From NCBI GenBank assembly GCA_018669005.1, contig JABJAL010000127.1, forward strand, positions 1-35,314: 35,314 nucleotides of DNA, in the 5' to 3' direction. Origin of the DNA: Nitrospinaceae bacterium (GTDB taxonomy: Bacteria; UBA8248). The position numbers were made by a program, and so were the translations under genes. Below are positions 30,075 through 35,314 of this stretch, piece by piece (the stretch's first letter is position 1; every line of letters starts with the position of its first letter). The notes beneath the pieces are model-generated. The model did not search any database. It saw nothing but the letters and a program-made list of their open reading frames with translations, and was not told where the DNA came from.

Positions 30075-30123
30075 GGTGGGCCGTACTGGGATCGAACCAG
30101 TGGCTTCTGCCGTGTGAAGGCAG
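30074..30123 (-). repeat. 3' half of tRNA-Val (CAC), copy 3
   Basis: On the minus strand: CCA (30076-30074), discriminator A, ACGGCCC, T arm ACTGG-TTCGATC-CCAGT, variable AAGCC, and an intact anticodon arm CTGCC-TTCACAC-GGCAG with anticodon CAC. The best preserved of the three copies. No D arm or 5' acceptor strand follows, so it is not a functional tRNA gene. Confidence 0.85.
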
Positions 30124-30639
30124 TCGAGGGGGTTTTGTGTATAAAGACACTGGGTGACACTAAGTGACATGGAGACATAGATTTTAAAGGGTTAGTCGGA
30201 ATCAAAAGTAAGCCTGAGTGACACCAATTTGTACTAAGGCACACCGGTTATGGACACCAGATTCGATGGTGACGTTGGAGTTCTTCGCTTCACTTTCTAA
30301 CTCCTCACGTACAACACACCCGCACCGACCTATACTGCCGCCTCAGACGCGTTCTAAGATCCCTGGAGCGACTTTCTCTTTCGATCTGATCAACAGGACT
30401 CCCCAAGAAAGATCTGATCGCAGGGGATCTTAAATCAAGCCAAGTTTTCTTTGAAGTCGATTTTCATTTTTTGCTGATCGTTCGCGGCCAACCCACTATG
30501 TAGTGTTTCTCAGTTCCAATGCACGAAATTGGGGGCGTACCCCCTTTCGCTTGGAGCTCTTTGGTCGACTTTCGGAAAGCACAGGGTACCTGGAAGAAGT
30601 CGGTTTTCATCAATCGAGACTTAGGGGGCGTCTTCATTT
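30124..30639. other. gene-free stretch of 516 bases
   Basis: No open frame with family resemblance. It holds a near-repeat of 14 bases (GAAGTCGATTTTCAT near 30452 and GAAGTCGGTTTTCAT near 30597) and a small GGGG/CCCC hairpin near 30532. It reads like decayed mobile-element DNA, but nothing can be named. Confidence 0.45.
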
Positions 30640-30705
30640 TGGTGGGCGGGACAGGAATCAAATCTGCGACCTATGGGTTAGGCGAGCAGCGAGGGTTTAA
30701 TCGAG
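30640..30705 (-). repeat. degenerate tRNA 3'-end-like sequence
   Basis: On the minus strand, 'GGTCGCAGATTTGATTCCTG' followed by TCCCGCCC-A-CCA is a clear tRNA 3' end with CCA, but the T arm has a mismatch and a changed loop, the anticodon arm does not fold cleanly, and no GGGCGGG 5' strand exists upstream. A different tRNA from the three tRNA-Val halves. Confidence 0.45.
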
Positions 30706-30726
30706 CGGCAACATTGTCTTAGCAAA

Positions 30727-32889
30727 TCAATTCTGAAGCCCCGCAATTCGAAATCGGTTCTCTCCGTCCCCGGGCTCCGATGATAAATCCCCCATATCGT
30801 CGGAAAGTGGGTGCCTGAAAAGTTTTCGCACATACACCTTCGACAAAATACGCCCGATTCCTACAGTAGAGTCTCCATAAATCCCAAGATATCGATCAAT
30901 CAACTCATTTTGCGTATTGTCTAAGGTGAACCGATATGATTTAGGAGAGGAAAGGCGAAAATCTTTAATATTCTCGGGATGGGATTCCTCTTCAAACATA
31001 TTAATATCAAACGACAAATTCGCCGACGGGGAAATTTCACGATCAAAAAACAGGTTTTCAGCCCGGCAAACGTGATAGCGAAGAGCATCATTCACAAATT
31101 CTTGCACTTCCTCCGTGGCTTTTCCAGCTTCATCCAAACATGCCACGATAGTTCGCTGGGCCAGTTCGGCAAGTTCCTCGATGTGGTGGGTAATAGCCAA
31201 GGTTTTGTGAACGAACAACAGATTGTTTCCAAGCTCGCCTGAGATGAATTTTTCAACGATATCTTCTTGCTGAATAAACCCTTCAAGTTCCTCACGCGAA
31301 TCCCACAATTCATTTTTTGTGGCGTCATGAAACGACTGGAACAACTGCTCCAATCCCTGGGACAGCGGGCTTTTCATGATAATTTCCATCCACCGGAAAA
31401 CCGGTACCTCCAGAAGCCGCAATAGCTTGAGCATAGTTCCGAAAATACCGTCGTTATGAAAAATAGTAATCACCAAGTGAAGACGCCTGCACTCGAGATA
31501 TTCCTCGAAGCTCAATGTATTGTTCGCCACACAAATGTCTTCGATTTCGGCGGCGACCACCCGTTCCCCTAGAACATCAAAATGTCCATAACAGCGCGGA
31601 AGAACACGATGCCGGACCGTCATTCCGTACTGCTCGCGCACCTGGCCCGTCGCAAGCTCGGTTCCCGGCAAAAGCATCAACTGAAACAAATATATATTCG
31701 TGAATCCAGCGTCCATGACCAGCCGGATCGTTCTCAAATGCGCCTCGATGGAATCGCCCGGCAAGCCGAGTATTATCTCGCTGTAAGTATTGGCTCCGAC
31801 TTTCCCCGCCTCCATGGCTAGGTCCAGTAATCCATCGGCCGAAATATTTTTCCGTTTGATGTTGAGCAGAACACCTTCATCGAGACTTTGCACCGATCCG
31901 GACAGACGCAGGGCACCGTCAAGCAAACGGGAGGCCTCCAGTACACGCTCTTTTCTGTTTTTCCCCGTGGCTACATTGATATATTCAGGCCATCCGAACT
32001 CCCGCTGCGTACGCGAAAGTTCACGGCAGGTATCCAGATCGTCCTTATACATACCGAAATTCGAGTCGGCGATGAACAGGTCGTTTCTCCCGCCCTTTTC
32101 TCGTTGCTGTTTCATTTTGGCGCCGATGTAGTCCAATTCGTCTGTGATTTTACTCGTGGAGTTCTTGTATACCTTGTTATAATAGCCGACCCCCTCGACA
32201 CAGAACGTACATTCAAAGGGGCAACCCCTGTTCGTCTGAATTATCGGCAACAGAATGCCGTCGAAAAATTCGTCCATACGGCCGGTGGCGTATGGCGACG
32301 GAATCTCCGTCAGATCGGTTATCCGCTCTATGGTGGCAGAAATGACTGGCACTCCGTCCGAAAGGATGGAATGTACCGAAGGAATCTCTTTTCGCTTCAC
32401 CCTATCTACTTCGCCGCCGCTCTCTACCAGCGCCTCGAGCACCCGGGAGAAGGCCAGTTCGCCTTCCTTCACAATGTAAAAATCGATGGCCGGGTGGCGC
32501 CGGAGAAACAGTTCTTGCTCGTCCGGCTCGGTTGGGTAGTTCGGCCCCCCAAACACAATGATAGTCCGGGGATGCTCTCGTTTGATTACTTCGGCGATAC
32601 GATACGAGAGGTCGAAATTCCACACATAATTGCTGAACCCGATTATGTCGGGAACGGGACCTTTACCAAGATCCTCTGTGAGTTTTCCGGGGTATTTAAA
32701 GAGCCGAATCGGATTTGAAAGATTCACTCTCGTCTCTGTGAAAGTAGCGATGCACCCCACCGCATTGGGCATGACATCGGCCGCAACCGTTTGCTGTGTG
32801 TAAGTGAGATCCGCAAGCCAGACCACAGGGTCATACCGAAGCGCACTCTCCGACGCTTTCATTTCAATGACGTTGGAAGCTTCACTCAT
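30727..32889 (-). CDS. B12-binding-domain radical SAM protein
   Basis: This 720-residue enzyme has an N-terminal cobalamin-binding Rossmann domain ('IIGFSNYVWNFDLSYRIAEVI', 'TIIVFGGPNYP', 'DFYIVKEGELAF'). The radical SAM core follows with the cluster motif C223-P-F-E-C227-T-F-C230, then 'SEIILGLPGDSIEAHLRTIRLV' and 'QLMLLPGTEL'. The C-terminal 250 residues are an added helical domain of unknown role. Such proteins methylate or rearrange unactivated carbons (as in BchE- or HpnR-like reactions), using SAM and cobalamin. No typical DxHxxG cobalamin-ligand motif is visible, as in many of this class. It may act on a glycan or lipid made by the upstream genes, but this is inferred from position only. 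Confidence 0.94.
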   Translation of the reverse strand: MSEASNVIEMKASESALRYDPVVWLADLTYTQQTVAADVMPNAVGCIATFTETRVNLSNPIRLFKYPGKLTEDLGKGPVPDIIGFSNYVWNFDLSYRIAEVIKREHPRTIIVFGGPNYPTEPDEQELFLRRHPAIDFYIVKEGELAFSRVLEALVESGGEVDRVKRKEIPSVHSILSDGVPVISATIERITDLTEIPSPYATGRMDEFFDGILLPIIQTNRGCPFECTFCVEGVGYYNKVYKNSTSKITDELDYIGAKMKQQREKGGRNDLFIADSNFGMYKDDLDTCRELSRTQREFGWPEYINVATGKNRKERVLEASRLLDGALRLSGSVQSLDEGVLLNIKRKNISADGLLDLAMEAGKVGANTYSEIILGLPGDSIEAHLRTIRLVMDAGFTNIYLFQLMLLPGTELATGQVREQYGMTVRHRVLPRCYGHFDVLGERVVAAEIEDICVANNTLSFEEYLECRRLHLVITIFHNDGIFGTMLKLLRLLEVPVFRWMEIIMKSPLSQGLEQLFQSFHDATKNELWDSREELEGFIQQEDIVEKFISGELGNNLLFVHKTLAITHHIEELAELAQRTIVACLDEAGKATEEVQEFVNDALRYHVCRAENLFFDREISPSANLSFDINMFEEESHPENIKDFRLSSPKSYRFTLDNTQNELIDRYLGIYGDSTVGIGRILSKVYVRKLFRHPLSDDMGDLSSEPGDGENRFRIAGLQN

Positions 32890-33173
32890 ATGACATATCC
32901 CGTGTCCAGCATATCTTTTTCATTCACGCCACTTTGCTCCGGACAAGCAAGAAAAGTATGACTTTTCAACTAATTCAGGACCCATAGCCACAAAAAAACG
33001 AGAAAATTTATCCTATAATTGTTAATAGGACAAAATCAGTCAAATATCAACCACCCCACCCCGGAAATTTTCCTGTAACGCAACAAGTAAAACACCAATT
33101 CCGCCAGCAAACTTGTATTTACAAAATATAATCTTCGCGCTAAACCTCTCGAGTTACTCGGCTCAATTCGCTT

Positions 33174-34304
33174 TCACCTGTCAATAACTTCCCATATGAT
33201 ATCGAGCACACGCCCTGCCGCTTTTCCGTCCGAAAAAAATACATTGTCCTTCGAAAGCTCTTTTCTTTTACGGTTCAGTTCAGTAGATATCGAATGATAC
33301 TGTTCTTCCCGGAGATAGCGATCAAGTTCTCCTCTCGTTTCGATTAGTGTAGTGAGCCCCAAGTCATCTGTGAACAAAGACTCCTGAGATGAGCCTCCGA
33401 TCCGTAAAGAGATACAAGGTGTATCGTAGTAAAGTGCCTCATAAACCACCGTTGAGTGGCCTGTAACAATGAAATCAACATTTTTCAAGATTTCCGCGCT
33501 GCGATCCTCAGTAATTGTCACCTGGATTGATTCTGGAATTCGGAGAGAAGAAGGAGCCCACCTAGTCGAGCACTCACGAGGATGGACCCATACCAATATT
33601 TCTTTGCCGTCGAAGGAAGAGCATCGATCAAGAGACCCCAGAAGTTCCTTAAAAAGCGACTCTTGTGTATAGCCCCAATCTTTAATGGGCTTATTTTCAA
33701 TAATCGGCTGCGAGGCAAATAGGATCTGAACACCCTGGCGGGATATTTTACTTAGTTTTTTCGATTCAGAAACCACACCATCATACCAAGGATTATGGGT
33801 TACAGAGAGACGGCTACGGGGCACCCCTATTTTTTCCAAATCATTGAACGCATGAACATCCAAAACACATATTTTGTCCGGCACAACTTCTAAATCAATA
33901 GTTTTCCCATCGGTCGAAAAACGCTCGAGAAAATGAGCCCAAGTATCCTGCAGCAATATCGTTGGCACTTGACATTCACGCGCGGCTTTCACTAATCGCT
34001 GCTCTACCGTAACGGGCTCTTCAGGTGACGGCATACTGCTTCCAGATACAACCACATCAGGCTGAATTCTGCGGAGAATATCGAAAATCACATCATCGGG
34101 ATTTTCAAAATAACCCGTATCCTCAAGACGCTTGCTTTGAATATTTCTCTCTTCGTACAAAAAGCGTGAAAGCGGATGCGAAATAACAACCGTATCGACA
34201 TCGGCCCGCCCGGACATAGACTCTATCACCGGAATAATCGACTTCACGCCTCCGGCATCACGAGACAAAAACAACAAAGTCCGACCGGCATTTTTTCCCA
34301 CCAT
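33174..34304 (-). CDS. GT-B-fold glycosyltransferase-like protein (polysaccharide/CDP-glycerol transferase type)
   Basis: This 376-residue protein looks like a two-Rossmann GT-B enzyme. It has 'LLFLSRDAGGVKSIIPVIES' at the start, 'DVVVSGSSMP', 'TILLQDTWAHFLERF', then 'VQILFASQPIIENK', 'ILVWVHPRE' and 'DFIVTGHSTVVYEALYYDTPCISLRIGG' near the C-terminus, where UDP-GlcNAc epimerases and glycerophosphotransferase-like enzymes bind donor. The exact activity is not assignable. It begins 3 bases after the stop of the NeuA-like gene, with GAAGAG as its ribosome site, so it works in the same pathway. Confidence 0.72.
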   Translation of the reverse strand: MVGKNAGRTLLFLSRDAGGVKSIIPVIESMSGRADVDTVVISHPLSRFLYEERNIQSKRLEDTGYFENPDDVIFDILRRIQPDVVVSGSSMPSPEEPVTVEQRLVKAARECQVPTILLQDTWAHFLERFSTDGKTIDLEVVPDKICVLDVHAFNDLEKIGVPRSRLSVTHNPWYDGVVSESKKLSKISRQGVQILFASQPIIENKPIKDWGYTQESLFKELLGSLDRCSSFDGKEILVWVHPRECSTRWAPSSLRIPESIQVTITEDRSAEILKNVDFIVTGHSTVVYEALYYDTPCISLRIGGSSQESLFTDDLGLTTLIETRGELDRYLREEQYHSISTELNRKRKELSKDNVFFSDGKAAGRVLDIIWEVIDR

Positions 34305-34307
34305 AAT

Positions 34308-35051
34308 TTATAGCTCTTCAGCGTCCACTAATTTAATCAACGATTTATCAACCAGATAGTTCGCATAATCGAGATCATCCGGTCCGTCTATATCCAAGGC
34401 GTATGAGCGATCTATTTCAACGCCCAATGAATTTTCGCCAAAAGCGTCCATGCCCGAAAGCAATGCCCGTGCCCTGGAAACAACCAGATTTCCGAACAGA
34501 AAAAAATGCGGCTTCCTTTGTTTATTGTACGCAAGTTGCCGCTCTTTTTTAAAGCGAAAGGAGACGCGTCCTCCCTCAAAAACTCTTTGATTGAAAGCAT
34601 GGGCGTTGTGAAACACCTGCGTAATCGTCTGTGCCGAATCGGCGCTTTCATCTCCACGCAGAGCCTTCACGCACTCTTCGATATGCTCGGGTAACAAAAA
34701 GGGGGAAGTAGGCTGAAGAAGGGCTATAAAACTAGGCGCAGCACCTTCTTCCTGGGCGATTTTTTCGATGACATGCCGCATGACATCGGCCACCGGGGTA
34801 TCGTCACCGGATAAATCTGCCGGACGCGGGAACACCTCTACATCGCGGGACGAACAATATTCCGCAATTTCATCATGATCGGTCGAACATACTATTTTGG
34901 TTATCGCCAGACATGATTTCCCGCCATCAATCACATAAGACAAAAGAGGCTTACCACCCAGAGAAGCAAGATTCTTTAGAGGGATACTTTTCGATCCACC
35001 TCGTGCCGGAATAAGGGCAAGAACTTGGCTTTCATTGAACTGTGTCGTCAT
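34308..35051 (-). CDS. acylneuraminate cytidylyltransferase family protein (NeuA-like)
   Basis: This 247-residue enzyme activates a nonulosonic acid (sialic, legionaminic or pseudaminic) with CTP for glycan assembly. It has the nucleotide-binding signature 'LALIPARGGSKSIPLKNL' at residues 11-28, 'KIVCSTDHDEIAEYC', 'IALLQPTSPFLLPEHIEE' and 'YALDIDGPDDLDYA'. The usual G of 'ARGGSKGIP' is S here. GAGG eight bases before the ATG supports the start. No nonulosonate synthase (NeuB) is visible in the window; it may lie to the right or elsewhere. It is the first gene of the unit with the glycosyltransferase-like gene. Confidence 0.92.
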   Translation of the reverse strand: MTTQFNESQVLALIPARGGSKSIPLKNLASLGGKPLLSYVIDGGKSCLAITKIVCSTDHDEIAEYCSSRDVEVFPRPADLSGDDTPVADVMRHVIEKIAQEEGAAPSFIALLQPTSPFLLPEHIEECVKALRGDESADSAQTITQVFHNAHAFNQRVFEGGRVSFRFKKERQLAYNKQRKPHFFLFGNLVVSRARALLSGMDAFGENSLGVEIDRSYALDIDGPDDLDYANYLVDKSLIKLVDAEEL

Positions 35052-35256
35052 TTTTCAGTCCTCAAGATGAAGCTGGAATATCCAAAATATATCCACATAA
35101 AATCCGCTAAGAGCCTTTCCCTAACGGGAGCATGATCCGAACTTTAAAATAAATTAACAGGTAGACTTGCATAATGGCAATGCGAAAGGGTCTGGACGTG
35201 GCAAGAAAATATGTCGGTTCGGAATCCGTCGAATCGCTGGTAACATTCTAGCACCC

Positions 35257-35314
35257 GCGTCGTTTCTCGTCATGGCGGGCGTGGACTTGGCCACGGTGAG
35301 GGACCTACTCGGCC
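35257..35314 (+). mobile_element. tyrosine recombinase/integrase C-terminal fragment (cut by window edge)
   Basis: The plus-strand frame reads ASFLVMAGVDLATVRDLLG to the edge, the text that follows the HxLR-H-T box in phage and transposon integrases (normally 'RHTFASHLVMAGVDL..V..LLGH'). The preceding bases do not encode the expected R-H-T, so the N-terminal part seems lost. Its continuation beyond 35314 cannot be judged. Confidence 0.65.

Noticed and set aside
29595-30123. Functional tRNA-Val genes
   Set aside because: Only the 3' halves exist; no D arm or 5' acceptor strand can be found beside any copy.
31888-32718. 276-residue plus-strand ORF opposite the radical SAM gene
   Set aside because: The minus-strand frame carries the CxxxCxxC radical SAM core; this is its shadow.

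Overview
The window reads as chromosomal DNA of an uncultured, GC-rich, free-living Gram-negative-type heterotroph. It has a TAXI/TRAP solute-binding protein, secreted and extracytoplasmic thiol proteins, tandem SDRs, an acyl-CoA dehydrogenase, queC and priA. The mix resembles Tectomicrobia, deltaproteobacterial or Nitrospinota-like genomes, but no marker gene here fixes the phylum and that placement is a weak inference.

Layout. 1-3.3 kb (mostly minus): TAXI binding protein, VOC protein, YciI protein, tRNA-Asn with its terminator, a two-helix membrane protein, and an extracytoplasmic thioredoxin-fold protein whose first redox cysteine codon is an in-frame UGA. 3.5-10.9 kb: cupin, orphan ABC ATPase, two alpha/beta hydrolases, a DsbA/FrnE-family protein with a second in-frame UGA at its redox-Cys position, a TPR protein, an AHSA1 gene relic, aldo/keto reductase, PPOX-fold protein, an unknown protein and queC. 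11-13.8 kb: acyl-CoA dehydrogenase and two paralogous SDRs in one direction. 13.8-17.5 kb (minus): a coupled set of coiled-coil protein, DUF362 protein and a secreted protein with 105-residue tandem repeats. 17.8-20.5 kb: priA preceded by a coupled 27-codon ORF. 20.6-22.4 kb: an AT-rich insert with a nucleotidyltransferase broken by one ochre stop and a 2H phosphoesterase. 22.4-27 kb: DHH phosphoesterase, MerF-like transporter, stand-alone Thoeris-type TIR-like protein, Gfo/Idh/MocA oxidoreductase, a membrane protein and a receiver-domain protein with Glu in place of the phospho-Asp. 27-30.7 kb: a sparse, repeat-bearing region with two previously unmarked 52/58-codon peptide genes sharing both termini, an LVIVD beta-propeller gene, and three copies of a terminator followed by the 3' half of a tRNA-Val. 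30.7-35.3 kb (minus): B12-binding radical SAM protein, a glycosyltransferase-like protein and a NeuA-like cytidylyltransferase, then a tyrosine-recombinase fragment cut by the window edge.

The strongest signal is the pair of UGA-interrupted thiol oxidoreductases (UGA at 3095-3093 minus and 5809-5811 plus). In both, the reading frame continues perfectly through the family after the UGA, the UGA sits exactly at the catalytic cysteine, and a hairpin lies just downstream where a bacterial SECIS belongs. This implies the host inserts selenocysteine, although no sel gene is in the window. The second noteworthy signal is the small-peptide/terminator/half-tRNA repeat family at 27.4-30.1 kb.
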